Shown piece after piece: positions 49,310-58,628 of a DNA stretch of 64,000 nucleotides. The notes beneath the pieces are model-generated. The model saw nothing but the letters and a program-made list of their open reading frames with translations. It was not told the origin of the DNA and searched no databases. The stretch is from an uncultured Oscillibacter sp. (GTDB lineage: Bacteria; Bacillota; Clostridia; Oscillospirales; Oscillospiraceae), in NCBI GenBank assembly GCA_910588175.1, contig CAJUQQ010000001.1, positions 1-64,000 on the forward strand, written 5' to 3'. Numbering within the stretch: position 1 is the stretch's first letter; each line of letters starts with the position of its first letter. A program made the position numbers and the translations under genes.

Positions 49310-50899
49310 ATGACAAACAACGTGAACCCCTTGCTGCAAATGCAGAACATTAAAAAGGACTTCTTCGGCAACCAGGTCCTCACCGACATCAATTTTACCC
49401 TGGGTGAGGGCGAGGTTTTGGGCCTGTGCGGTGAAAACGGCGCGGGCAAAAGCACCTTGATGAAAATTCTGTTCGGCATGGATGTCATCCGGGAGACCGG
49501 CGGCTACGGCGGCGACATCCTGATTAACGGACAGAAGGTGGAGTTCAACACTCCCTTTGACGCGCTGGAGGCGGGCATCGGCATGGTACATCAGGAGTTC
49601 TCCCTGATTCCCGGCTTCACCGCGACGGAAAATATTCTCCTGAATCGGGAGCCCTGCAAAAAGAATATTGTTTCAGAGGTGTTCGGCGACCGGCTGAACA
49701 CGCTGGATTATAAAGAGATGGAGCGGCGTTCTATGGCGGCCATTGAGAAGATGGGCGTCGCCATTGACGCGGAAATGGTCATCAGCGACATGCCCGTGGG
49801 ACACAAGCAGTTCACGGAAATCGCCCGGGAGCTGAGCAAGGATCAGCTGAAGCTTCTCATTCTGGACGAGCCCACCGCCGTGCTGACGGAGAAGGAGGCC
49901 GAGGCGTTGCTGGAGTCCATCCGGGGCATGGCCGCCCGGGGCATTTCCGTCATCTTTATCACCCACCGCCTCCATGAGATTTTGGCGGTGTGCGATCAGG
50001 TGGTGGTCATGCGGGATGGTTTCGTGGTCCGGGATGTTCCGGCAAAAGAGACCAGCGTAGAGGACATCACCAAGTGGATGGTGGGCCGGGACGTGCAGAG
50101 CGCCGCCGTGGGCGAGGCCCGGAGCAATGACGGGGCCCGGACCATCATGTCCATCCAAAACCTCTGGGTGGACATGCCCGGCGAGACGGTGCGCGACGTC
50201 TCCCTTGATATCAAGGAGGGCGAGATCCTGGGCATCGGCGGCCTGGCGGGCCAGGGCAAGCTGGGCATCCCCAACGGCGTCATGGGCCTTTACGAGGCCG
50301 GCGGCAAGGTGACGTTCAACGGCGGGGAGATTCCCCTGAACAACCCCCGGAAGTGCCTGGACTCCTCCCTGGCCTTCGTGTCCGAGGACCGGCGGGAGGT
50401 GGGCCTCCTGCTGGACGAGAGCCTGGAGTGGAACGTGGCCTTCCCCGCCATGCAGATTCAGGAGAAGTTCCTGAAAAAGCTGCTGGGCGGCTTTATCAAG
50501 TGGCGGGACGAGAAGGGCATCCATGAGGTGACCCAGAAATATATCGACGAGCTGCAAATCAAGTGTACCAGCTCCAAGCAGAAGGCCCGGGAGCTCTCCG
50601 GCGGCAACCAGCAGAAGGTGTGCCTGGCCAAGGCCTTTGCCCTGGAGCCCAAGTTCCTCTTCGTGTCCGAGCCCACCCGGGGCATCGACGTGGGCGCCAA
50701 GTCCCTGGTGCTGGAGGCGCTGAAGAAGTTCAACCGGGAGAACGGCGTCACGGTCGTCATGATCTCCTCCGAGCTGGAGGAGCTGCGGCAGACCTGTGAC
50801 CGCATCGCCATCGTCTCCGGCGGACAGGTGGCGGGCATCCTGCCTGCGGCGGCGTCCTCCGAGGAATTCGGCCTGCTGATGGTCAGCAAGGTCATATAG
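49310..50899 (+). CDS. ABC importer ATPase, tandem-domain (RbsA/BmpA-system type)
   Basis: The 529-residue product has two ATP-binding domains. The first has Walker A 'GENGAGKST' (about 42-50) and Walker B 'LLILDEPTAVL' (about 181). The second has a degenerate Walker A 'GLAGQGKLG' (about 310) but an intact signature 'LSGGNQQK' (about 428) and 'EPTRGIDVGAK'. One competent site is the norm for this subfamily, which energises sugar, nucleoside and related importers. It is followed after 14 bases by the permease genes. Confidence 0.92.
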   Translation: MTNNVNPLLQMQNIKKDFFGNQVLTDINFTLGEGEVLGLCGENGAGKSTLMKILFGMDVIRETGGYGGDILINGQKVEFNTPFDALEAGIGMVHQEFSLIPGFTATENILLNREPCKKNIVSEVFGDRLNTLDYKEMERRSMAAIEKMGVAIDAEMVISDMPVGHKQFTEIARELSKDQLKLLILDEPTAVLTEKEAEALLESIRGMAARGISVIFITHRLHEILAVCDQVVVMRDGFVVRDVPAKETSVEDITKWMVGRDVQSAAVGEARSNDGARTIMSIQNLWVDMPGETVRDVSLDIKEGEILGIGGLAGQGKLGIPNGVMGLYEAGGKVTFNGGEIPLNNPRKCLDSSLAFVSEDRREVGLLLDESLEWNVAFPAMQIQEKFLKKLLGGFIKWRDEKGIHEVTQKYIDELQIKCTSSKQKARELSGGNQQKVCLAKAFALEPKFLFVSEPTRGIDVGAKSLVLEALKKFNRENGVTVVMISSELEELRQTCDRIAIVSGGQVAGILPAAASSEEFGLLMVSKVI

Positions 50900-50913
50900 G
50901 GAGGTGGGTCAAA

Positions 50914-52059
50914 ATGAGTGAGAAAAAAGATTATAATTATAACAGTCCATCCAAATTCAACGACGAGATGAAAACCATTCCGCCGGCGCGTTGGCCTACA
51001 GAGCTGGAAAAGGCGCAAATGGGCACCATGACGGCAATGGTCTCCTCTTTCGGCCTGCCTCGGATCATCATCTCCGGGTTCTTGCTGGTCCTCTTCATCC
51101 TGACCCCCTTCGTCGGGGTTGACCTGCCTACCCAAATCACCAACATCATCAACCGCTTCAGCTGGAACGCGGTGCTGGTCCTGGCCATGGTGCCCATGAT
51201 CCATGCGGGCTGCGGATTGAACTTTGGTCTGCCCCTGGCGATTATCTGCGGCCTTCTGGGCGGTACGCTGTCCATCCAGCTGGGCTTTACCGGCCCCATG
51301 AGCTTTTTGATGGCGGTGCTGATTGCCACGCCCTTCGCGGTGATCCTGGGCGGGGGCTACGGCCTGCTGTTGAACCGCATCAAGGGCGGCGAAATGATGA
51401 TCGCCACCTATGTGGGCTTCTCCGTCATGTCCTTTTTCTGCATGATGTGGCTGCTGCTGCCCTATTCCAGCCCCACCATGGTCTATGGCCTCTCGGGCAA
51501 CGGCCTGCGGCCCACCATCTCCCTGGACGGCTTCTATAATCAGGTGCTGGCCAAGATTCTGCACATCAAGATCGGGAATATTGAGATTCCCACGGGCTCT
51601 TTGCTGGTCTTTGCCCTGCTGGCCTTTTTGATGTGGGCGTTCCTGCACACCAAAACCGGCACCGCCATGACGGCGGTGGGCTCCAACCCCGCTTTTGCCC
51701 GGGCGGCGGGCATCAATGTGGACCGGACCCGGATGCTTTCCGTCATTATGTCCACCTGGCTGGGGGCCATGGGCATCCTGATGTATCAGCAGGGCTTCGG
51801 CTTTATCCAGCTTTACAACGCCCCCAACAACCTGACCATGCCCACAGTGGCGGCCATCCTAATCGGCGGCGCGTCGGTTAATAAAGCCAGTATCCCCAAT
51901 GTGATTATCGGTACGATTTTGTTCCAGGGGATCGTGACCATGACCCCCACGGTCATGAACTCCGCGATCCACATGGACATGAGCGAGGTCATTCGGATTA
52001 TCGTCTCCCAGGGCATGATCCTGTACGCTCTGACCAGAAAGACGGAGGGTGCGAAATGA
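50914..52059 (+). CDS. ABC importer permease, subunit 1
   Basis: The 381-residue product has about ten hydrophobic segments after a 45-residue polar N-terminus, including 'GGGYGLLLNRIKGGEMM' (coupling-helix region, about 145) and 'AVGSNPAFARAAGINVDRTRM' (about 252-272), typical of BPD_transp_2 permeases. GGAGGT precedes the ATG, and its stop overlaps the next permease gene (ATGA). It forms a heterodimeric channel with the next subunit. Confidence 0.9.
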   Translation: MSEKKDYNYNSPSKFNDEMKTIPPARWPTELEKAQMGTMTAMVSSFGLPRIIISGFLLVLFILTPFVGVDLPTQITNIINRFSWNAVLVLAMVPMIHAGCGLNFGLPLAIICGLLGGTLSIQLGFTGPMSFLMAVLIATPFAVILGGGYGLLLNRIKGGEMMIATYVGFSVMSFFCMMWLLLPYSSPTMVYGLSGNGLRPTISLDGFYNQVLAKILHIKIGNIEIPTGSLLVFALLAFLMWAFLHTKTGTAMTAVGSNPAFARAAGINVDRTRMLSVIMSTWLGAMGILMYQQGFGFIQLYNAPNNLTMPTVAAILIGGASVNKASIPNVIIGTILFQGIVTMTPTVMNSAIHMDMSEVIRIIVSQGMILYALTRKTEGAK

Positions 52060-53183
52060 ACGGGAAAAAGAACATCCCCGCCGGGAAGAGGCTTCTGGAG
52101 CTGGTGCGGAACAACGCCGTGCCCATCATGTTCATCATCATCTGCGCCGTCTTTATCCCCATGGCGGGTTTCTCGCCCAGCTACCTGCTCAATGAGATCG
52201 TCACCCGTATGGGCCGGAACCTGTTCCTGGTTCTCTGTTTGCTGTTCCCCATCATGGCGGGCATGGGCCTGAACTTCGCCATGACCCTGGGCGCCATGGG
52301 CGCGGAGATCGCCGTCATTCTGGTGGCGGACTGGCAGATCTGGGGCATCCCCGGTGTGGTGCTGGCCATGATCCTGTCCATTCCTTTCTCCGCCCTGCTG
52401 GGCTTCATCTGCGGCACCTTGCAAAACATGGCCAAGGGCCGGGAGATGATCACCAGCTATATCATCAATTTCTTTATCAACGGCTGGTATCAGTTCATCG
52501 TGCTGTATATCATGGGAGCCGTTATCCCCATCATGCACGCCAGCATCATGCTGCCCCGGGGCTATGGCATCCGCAATACCGTGAGCCTTCTGAACATGCG
52601 CCAGTGCCTGGACGATCTTCTGGCCATCCGGGTCGGCGGCGTGAAGATTCCCGTGTTCACATTCCTTCTGGTGGCTCTGCTATGCCTGTTCATCGTCTGG
52701 TTCCGCCGCACGAAGCTGGGCCAGGACATGCGGGCCGTGGGTCAGGATATGGAGGTGGCCAAGGCCGCGGGCATCAACGTGGACCGGACCCGCATCATCT
52801 CCGTGGTTATGTCCACCGTCTGCGCCGGTTTCGGCATGGTCATCTATCTCCAGAACATCGGCAACCTGCCCACCTACACTGGACACGCCCAGATCGGCAT
52901 GTTCTGCATCGCGGCCCTGCTGGTCGGCGGCGCGTCGGTGGAGAAGGCCGGTATCGGCAACGCCTTCCTGGGCGTGATCTTGTTCCACATGATGTTCATC
53001 GTGGCTCCCGGCGCGGGCGCGTTCATCACCGGGGACTCCATGGTGGGCGAGTACTTCCGCGTGTTCCTGTCTTACGGCGTAATCACCTTGGCCCTGATTA
53101 TGTATGAGGCCAAGAAACGGATGGCGAAGAGCAAGGCGGGCCAGGAGTTGGCTGCGGCCCAGGTGAAAAAGGAGGACGCGTGA
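52056..53183 (+). CDS. ABC importer permease, subunit 2
   Basis: The 375-residue product has about nine to ten membrane segments and the same BPD_transp_2 landmarks: 'GTLQNMAKGREMITSYI' and 'AVGQDMEVAKAAGINVDRTRI'. Conservation of 'GINVDRTR' in both permeases shows a paralogous pair. It overlaps its neighbours on both sides by one to four bases, so subunit synthesis is coupled. The charged C-terminus is cytoplasmic. Confidence 0.9.
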   Translation: MNGKKNIPAGKRLLELVRNNAVPIMFIIICAVFIPMAGFSPSYLLNEIVTRMGRNLFLVLCLLFPIMAGMGLNFAMTLGAMGAEIAVILVADWQIWGIPGVVLAMILSIPFSALLGFICGTLQNMAKGREMITSYIINFFINGWYQFIVLYIMGAVIPIMHASIMLPRGYGIRNTVSLLNMRQCLDDLLAIRVGGVKIPVFTFLLVALLCLFIVWFRRTKLGQDMRAVGQDMEVAKAAGINVDRTRIISVVMSTVCAGFGMVIYLQNIGNLPTYTGHAQIGMFCIAALLVGGASVEKAGIGNAFLGVILFHMMFIVAPGAGAFITGDSMVGEYFRVFLSYGVITLALIMYEAKKRMAKSKAGQELAAAQVKKEDA

Positions 53184-53701
53184 TGAAAGCGAAAAGAAGA
53201 ATTCTCTTTTCCCTCCTGTTGGTGCTGCTCTTAGTGGGTGTGGCTGCGGCTATGATGGTTATCGGCCGGGGACACACGGTCTATTTCGATAACAAGACGC
53301 TGGAGGACTATCAAGGCCAGACCTATAAGGCGGCTGAGAAGATCGTGGTCACGGTCAAGGGCGAGGAAGTGGCCAAACTGGGCAAGCGCGAGCGCGGCAT
53401 GTCCATTTGGATCGGCCAGAATTTTAAAATGATTCTGGAGGTCACCCAGGAAAAGGGCGGCGAGTCTGAGATCCACGAGATCGACCTGAAGCTGCCCTAC
53501 AGTGTGGACGGCATTGTGGTAAATCTACCGGCCTTGCTGGCGGGTCTGCCTGAGGAGGCCTGGTACTCCGAATTTGTCCCCGCCGTGACGGAAGAACCCG
53601 TCGACGAGGGAGTTCCCGGGGAGGGCGACGACTTCGGCCTTGGCGGCGATATGGGCCTGGAAGGCGAGCTGGGTCTTGAGGACGGCCTGGGCGACGTTTG
53701 A
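53183..53701 (+). CDS. small membrane-anchored protein of the importer operon (DUF6672-like)
   Basis: The product is 172 residues with an N-terminal membrane helix (about 7-27), then an extracytoplasmic beta-rich domain (about 30-130) and an acidic Gly/Asp/Glu tail. As I recall, proteins in this position next to DUF3798 importers are annotated DUF6672. AAGGAGG lies 8 bases before ATG 53183, which overlaps the previous stop; a GTG at 53180 is less likely. A role as an accessory importer subunit is inferred from conserved linkage. Confidence 0.7.
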   Translation: MKAKRRILFSLLLVLLLVGVAAAMMVIGRGHTVYFDNKTLEDYQGQTYKAAEKIVVTVKGEEVAKLGKRERGMSIWIGQNFKMILEVTQEKGGESEIHEIDLKLPYSVDGIVVNLPALLAGLPEEAWYSEFVPAVTEEPVDEGVPGEGDDFGLGGDMGLEGELGLEDGLGDV

Positions 53702-53729
53702 ACCCGGCGGAATGGAGAAACAATAGGAC

Positions 53730-53758
53730 CGCCCCGCCAAAGGCGGGGCGGCCTTTAT
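53730..53758 (+). terminator. hairpin terminator of the importer operon
   Basis: CCGCCCCGCC/GGCGGGGCGG with a 3-base loop is followed by CCTTTATGTT. The T run is poor but the stem is very strong. Confidence 0.65.
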
Positions 53759-53785
53759 GTTAAAGAATCGAAGGAGGAATCTCTT

Positions 53786-55246
53786 ATGGCAGTGTTATCC
53801 GGCCTGGAGCCGAAGGCGGTCTTCACGTATTTTGAAAAGCTGTGCGCCGTGCCCCACGGCAGCGGCAACACGAAACAGATCAGCGACCTCTGCGTGGGCT
53901 TTGCCAAGGAGCTGGGCCTGAAATGGCGGCAGGACGCGTCCAACAACGTCGTTATCTGGAAGGACGCCAGCCCCGGCTGTGAGGAGGCTCCCGCCGTTAT
54001 CCTCCAGGGCCACATCGACATGGTATGTGTCAAGACGGAGGACTGCGCCAAGGATATGGCGAGGGAGGGCCTGGATCTCCGCACCGACGGGGAGTGGGTC
54101 TGGGCGGACCGGACCTCCCTGGGCGGAGACAACGGCATTGCCGTGGCCATGATCCTGGCCATCCTGGCGGACGACAGCCTGCCGCATCCTCCGCTGGAGG
54201 CGGTGTTTACTGTGGACGAGGAGGTGGGCCTGGAGGGGGCCTTCGCCCTGGACTGCTCCGATTTGAAGGGCCGGAAGCTGGTCAACCTGGACTCAGAAGA
54301 GGAGGGGGTTTTCACCGTCTCCTGTGCCGGCGGCGTGCGGATGGACGGTTTTCTCCCCGGCACGGACGCGCCGCTGAACGGGGAAGCAGGGTATGAAATT
54401 GCCCTGGAGGGCTTGCTGGGGGGCCACTCCGGCGGGGAAATCCACAAGGGCCGGGCCTCCGCGAACCAGGTCATGGGCCGGGTGCTCTACAGCGCCCTGG
54501 AGCGCTTCCCGGGCCTGCGGCTGGCGGACATTCGGGGTGGAAAGTTTGACAACGTGATCTGCTCCCGGAACCACGCCAAAGCCGCCGTCCCCGTGGATCG
54601 GGCCGGGGAGTTTGAGGCGTTTATCCGGGAGTTTGACGGGGCGCTGAAAAACGAGTACGCCGGCTGTGACGGCGGCATTACGCTGAGCTGTGAAAAAACC
54701 GCTCTGGACGGAGCCCTCTCTCCGGAGGCGACGGCGAACGTTCTGCGCACGCTGCTGGCGGTGCCCCAGGGTGTTCAGGCCATGAATGTGGATTTCCCCG
54801 GCCTGGTGCAGACTTCTCTGAATATGGGCGTGATTGAGAAGAAGGAGGACGGCATCTGCTTTGGCGTTTCCGTCCGCTCCTGCATCGCCACGCAAAAGGA
54901 CATGATGGTCCAGCGGCTAAAGGCCATTTTAGAGCTGGGAGGAGGTACCTTCACCCTGCGGGGCAACTACCCCGGCTGGCAGTATGACCGGAATTCCACT
55001 CTGCGGGAGGCGGTGCTGGCGGCCTATCAGGCGGTCTGCGGTAAGGAGGGGACCATTGAGGCTACCCACGGCGGCCTGGAGTGCGGACTGTTCATTGAGA
55101 AGCTGCCGGGGCTGGACGCGGTGTCCTTCGGGCCGGAGCTTCACGATGTCCACTCCGTCAAGGAGCGGCTGAGCGTAGCTTCCACCCAACGGGTGTATGA
55201 GGTGACCCGGGAGCTGCTGCGGCGGGAGAGCGCCGTCCGGAACTGA
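53786..55246 (+). CDS. pepD: aminoacyl-histidine dipeptidase (Xaa-His dipeptidase, M20)
   Basis: The 486-residue product has the M20 metal site: His76 and Asp78 in 'LQGHIDMV', Asp115 in 'SLGGDNGI' and the Glu145-Glu146 pair in 'TVDEEVGLEGA'. A lid/dimer domain is inserted (about 200-400). It hydrolyses dipeptides such as carnosine-type Xaa-His in the cytoplasm. GGAGG precedes the ATG. Its location right after the importer operon suggests, but does not show, that the importer handles small peptides or amino-acid derivatives. Confidence 0.92.
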   Translation: MAVLSGLEPKAVFTYFEKLCAVPHGSGNTKQISDLCVGFAKELGLKWRQDASNNVVIWKDASPGCEEAPAVILQGHIDMVCVKTEDCAKDMAREGLDLRTDGEWVWADRTSLGGDNGIAVAMILAILADDSLPHPPLEAVFTVDEEVGLEGAFALDCSDLKGRKLVNLDSEEEGVFTVSCAGGVRMDGFLPGTDAPLNGEAGYEIALEGLLGGHSGGEIHKGRASANQVMGRVLYSALERFPGLRLADIRGGKFDNVICSRNHAKAAVPVDRAGEFEAFIREFDGALKNEYAGCDGGITLSCEKTALDGALSPEATANVLRTLLAVPQGVQAMNVDFPGLVQTSLNMGVIEKKEDGICFGVSVRSCIATQKDMMVQRLKAILELGGGTFTLRGNYPGWQYDRNSTLREAVLAAYQAVCGKEGTIEATHGGLECGLFIEKLPGLDAVSFGPELHDVHSVKERLSVASTQRVYEVTRELLRRESAVRN

Positions 55247-55277
55247 CAGGTCAGGGGGCCATTCTGCGGAATGGCCC

Positions 55278-55305
55278 TTGACTTTCCCAGGATTCGGTGT
55301 ATCAT
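55278..55305 (+). promoter_or_regulatory. promoter of the M15 peptidase gene
   Basis: TTGACT (55278-55283) and TATCAT (55300-55305) are separated by 16 bp. A GGGCCATT/AATGGCCC hairpin just upstream (about 55257-55278) probably ends the pepD transcript. Confidence 0.55.
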
Positions 55306-55334
55306 TTCTGTAGAGTCAACTTGTACGGAGCGGG

Positions 55335-57326
55335 GTGCGGATCACGAGACGGTATTCACGACGACGCTATTTTAATTTCATGCCACGAAGAGCCCGGAAA
55401 ACTCGGGTCCAGACCCGGCAGCGGATCCGGGTTTGGGCGGCGGGCTTTGCCGTTCTGCTGGCGCTGCTGCTGGCGGCGGGTCTCCTCCTCTCCCGGGGCG
55501 GCGGACGGCCCGGGTTCAAGAAGGGGGATCTGCTGGTTTGCGTCAATGGCGGCGGGTCTGTGGAGTTCTACTGGCCCGAAACCGCCGGCGGCCCGGCGTT
55601 ATATCGGGTAGATTTTACCTGCGGCACGGAGCGGATGACGCGCATTTCCCCTCAGCCCTCCTTTGGCGTCTCCGACGTCTTACCGGGAGAGAAGCTGGAA
55701 ATCCGGGTCTGGGCCGTGGCCGACGGGAAGAGCCTCTTTGGCCAGCCCAAGGAGGTTAAAAGCTGGAAGAGCTTCCACGCGCGGCTGACCCTGCCCGAGA
55801 GCCTGGAGGCTCCGGAAGTCACCGGGACCATGGAAGATGATGCCGTCTCTCTCCGCTGGACGGGCGAGGGGGACGTTTACCAGGTTTTCAGAGACTACGA
55901 GGCGTTCAGCGTCTTTGTGGGCTCCACCGGGGGGCGGGAGATGACCGTTCCTTTGGAGGAAGGGGATACGGACCTGCGGCAGTTCACCGTCCGGGCGGGT
56001 TGGAAAAAATGGGGGTTCGTCCTCTGTGGCCCCGCCGTGTCTCCGGCGGGCCCGCTTCCGGCCCCATCCGGCGGACAGGCGCTTCCAAGCGCCGGGCCGC
56101 TGTCCCTTACATATCAGGAGGCCGCTCCCCGGCTGTGCGTCCTGGAGTGGAGCGGGCTCCAGTGCCACCACTTCGAGGTCCAGCGCCGGGCGGGGGAGGA
56201 CTGGGAGACCGTGGCCCGTCTGACGCCGGAGGAGCACATGCGTTATGATCTGGGACGGCTGGGCTCCGGGTCCTACAACCGTTTCCGGGTTGCCGTCGTG
56301 GGGGCGGACGGCGGGATTTCCCAGACGGAGGAAGTCTCCTTCCGAACCTCTGTGGACCCGCTGCATGCTACTATCTGGCCCATTGAGAATATGAACTTCT
56401 GGGAGGACCCCGGCAGGAACCGCCTGGGCTCCATCCCCGGCGGGACCATGCTCTGCGTCCTGGCGGAGGAGGGCAATTGGTTTCGGGTCCGCTATGAGGA
56501 GGAGTACGGCTGGATAGACAGCCGCTTCTGTATGATCAATCTGCCTGAGTACGTGGGGGACTGCTGTACCTACGACATCACCAACAGCTACGACTCCTTG
56601 TTCGCGGTCCATGGCTCCCCGATTCAGCGGGTTACCCATCAGGTCCTCCCGGGCTACGAACATGTCCGGTTGGCGGACGGGACCTTCCTGGTCCCCTACC
56701 TGTACCCCAGCGCGAAGAAGCTGCTGGCCGCCGCCCAGGCCGCCCAGGCCGACGGACTCCGGCTGAAGATTTATGAGGCGTTCCGTCCCCAGGAGGCCAC
56801 CCGCTTCAGCTATGACACCACGGAGGCCCAGCTGAACGATCCCGCCTTGACGGAGAGCGGCGAAAAGGTGGGGATGAGCCTCGCCAAGCTCATGACGGAC
56901 AACGGGCGTTTTCACCTAGGAAGCTTTCTGGCCAGGACCATCTCCTCCCACAACCGGGGCATCGCCCTGGACCTGACGCTGGAGAACGCGGGGGAGGAGC
57001 TGGAGATGCAGAGCGTCATCCATGACCTGAGCTGGTATTCGGAAACCTATCGAAACACCCTCAATGCCAAGCTGCTGGAGGGCTATATGACCGGGGTGGG
57101 GATGAACGGCCTCAGCTCGGAGTGGTGGCACTTTCAGGATGACGGTACCCAGAGTGCCACCGGCTTGAAAAGCGCCCTGGACAAGGGCGTCAGCCCGGAG
57201 GGCTGGATCCAGGACGATGGCGGCTGGCACTACCGCAAAGCCGACGGAAGCCTGGTCCGCTCCACGGTGATGACGGTGGGCGGAAAGACCTACACCTTTG
57301 ACGAAGAGGGCTACGCGGCGGGCTGA
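55335..57326 (+). CDS. secreted M15 (VanY/D-Ala-D-Ala-type) peptidase with multi-domain N-terminus
   Basis: The 663-residue product has a basic N-terminus and membrane anchor (about 33-52), beta-rich fibronectin-like segments (about 60-340), an SH3-like segment (about 345-400), then an M15 catalytic domain. Zinc ligands His539 and Asp546 lie in 'SSHNRGIALDL'; Glu596 and His599 lie in 'SEWWHF'. The C-terminus (about 620-663, 'GWIQDDGGWHYRKADGS') resembles wall-binding repeats. It should trim peptidoglycan stem peptides at the cell surface. GTG at 55335 with GGAG is used; ATG at 55380 is an alternative that keeps the anchor. Confidence 0.83.
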   Translation: MRITRRYSRRRYFNFMPRRARKTRVQTRQRIRVWAAGFAVLLALLLAAGLLLSRGGGRPGFKKGDLLVCVNGGGSVEFYWPETAGGPALYRVDFTCGTERMTRISPQPSFGVSDVLPGEKLEIRVWAVADGKSLFGQPKEVKSWKSFHARLTLPESLEAPEVTGTMEDDAVSLRWTGEGDVYQVFRDYEAFSVFVGSTGGREMTVPLEEGDTDLRQFTVRAGWKKWGFVLCGPAVSPAGPLPAPSGGQALPSAGPLSLTYQEAAPRLCVLEWSGLQCHHFEVQRRAGEDWETVARLTPEEHMRYDLGRLGSGSYNRFRVAVVGADGGISQTEEVSFRTSVDPLHATIWPIENMNFWEDPGRNRLGSIPGGTMLCVLAEEGNWFRVRYEEEYGWIDSRFCMINLPEYVGDCCTYDITNSYDSLFAVHGSPIQRVTHQVLPGYEHVRLADGTFLVPYLYPSAKKLLAAAQAAQADGLRLKIYEAFRPQEATRFSYDTTEAQLNDPALTESGEKVGMSLAKLMTDNGRFHLGSFLARTISSHNRGIALDLTLENAGEELEMQSVIHDLSWYSETYRNTLNAKLLEGYMTGVGMNGLSSEWWHFQDDGTQSATGLKSALDKGVSPEGWIQDDGGWHYRKADGSLVRSTVMTVGGKTYTFDEEGYAAG

Positions 57327-57358
57327 TTGCCCAAACCATAAGGAAAGGCGTGCATCGT

Positions 57359-58582
57359 ATGAAACAAATCATTCCCTTACTGCTGGCCATGGCGCTGCTT
57401 CTGACTGCCTGCGGAGACCAGGAGCCGGTGCCGGAGGAGGCTTCCGGGCCTCAGTCCGTCCGGCTGACCGTCTGGGGCGCGGGAGAGGACGAGGCGCTGA
57501 TGGAGGAGATGATCGCCTCCTTCCAGGCCCGTTACGCCGGGGAGGCGGAGATTCGCGTTACCTTCCAGGCCCAGAGCGAGTCCAACTGCAAGGACGTGCT
57601 GCTGGCGGACCTGGAGGGAGGCGCGGACGTATTCGCCTTTGCCGACGACCAGCTGGCCGCTTTGGCCGCCGCCGGCGGGCTGGACCCCATTGAGAACACG
57701 GCGGAGATCAAGGCCGCCAACCTCTCCGCCGCGGTGGAGGCCGCCAGCGTGGACGGTACGCTGTACGCCTATCCGCTGACGGCGGACAACGGGTATTTTC
57801 TGTATTACAATAAGGCCTACTTCTCCGAGGAGGACGTGAAGAGCCTGAACCGCATGGTAGAAGCCGCTGCCCAGGCTGGGGGACTGGTGGCTATGGACTG
57901 GACCTCCGCCTGGTATGTCTACGCCTTCTTCGGAAATACCGGCCTGGAGGTGGGGCTCAACGAGGACGGCATCACCAATTACTGCACCTGGAACAGCGCC
58001 GAAGGGGAAATCCGAGGGGTGGACGTGGCCCAGGCCATGCTGGAGATTTCCGCCAGCTCCGGCTTTGCCAGCCGGACGGACGAGGAGTTCCTGGCCGGTG
58101 TGCGGGACGGCTCGGTAATCGCGGGGATCAGCGGCGTGTGGAATGCCGTGGCCATCCAGGAGGCGTGGGGAGAGAACACCGGGGCCGCCCGCCTGCCCGC
58201 CTTTACCTGCGCGGGGCGGGAGGTGCAGATGGCTTCCTTCTCCGGCTGCAAGCTCATCGGGGTGAACGCCTATTCGCAGTACCCGGAGTGGGCCGCCCGC
58301 CTGGCGGAGTGGATTACCAGCCAGGAAAACCAGTCCCTCCGCTTCCAGATGCGGGGGCAGGGCCCCTCCAATGTGGAGGCAGCCAACTCGCCGGAGGTAC
58401 AGGCGTCTCCGGCCATCGCGGCGCTGCTGGCCCAGTCGGAGTTCTCCCAGCTCCAGCGGGTGGGCGGGAAGTTCTGGGACCCAGTGTCCGAGTTCGCGAG
58501 CAATCTGGCCCGGGGGAATCCCTCCGGCGCGGACCTCCAGGCCCAGTTGGACCACATGGTGGAGGGCGTGACGGAACGCTGA
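57359..58582 (+). CDS. orphan extracellular solute-binding lipoprotein (family 1 type)
   Basis: The 407-residue product has a lipoprotein signal 'LLLTACGD' and a family 1 (sugar-type) binding-protein fold: 'VRLTVWGAGEDEALMEEMIASFQ' at the start, 'ADVFAFADDQLAALAAAGGL', 'YAYPLTADNGYFLYYNK' in the hinge region. No ABC permease or ATPase gene is near; instead a chemoreceptor gene follows after 46 bases. It may present ligand to that receptor or serve a transporter encoded elsewhere. ATG at 57359 has AAGGAAAGG 10 bases ahead. Confidence 0.87.
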   Translation: MKQIIPLLLAMALLLTACGDQEPVPEEASGPQSVRLTVWGAGEDEALMEEMIASFQARYAGEAEIRVTFQAQSESNCKDVLLADLEGGADVFAFADDQLAALAAAGGLDPIENTAEIKAANLSAAVEAASVDGTLYAYPLTADNGYFLYYNKAYFSEEDVKSLNRMVEAAAQAGGLVAMDWTSAWYVYAFFGNTGLEVGLNEDGITNYCTWNSAEGEIRGVDVAQAMLEISASSGFASRTDEEFLAGVRDGSVIAGISGVWNAVAIQEAWGENTGAARLPAFTCAGREVQMASFSGCKLIGVNAYSQYPEWAARLAEWITSQENQSLRFQMRGQGPSNVEAANSPEVQASPAIAALLAQSEFSQLQRVGGKFWDPVSEFASNLARGNPSGADLQAQLDHMVEGVTER

Positions 58583-58628
58583 CCATCCGGCGGAAGCCGG
58601 AAATCGACATCACTTCGGAGGAGATCGC

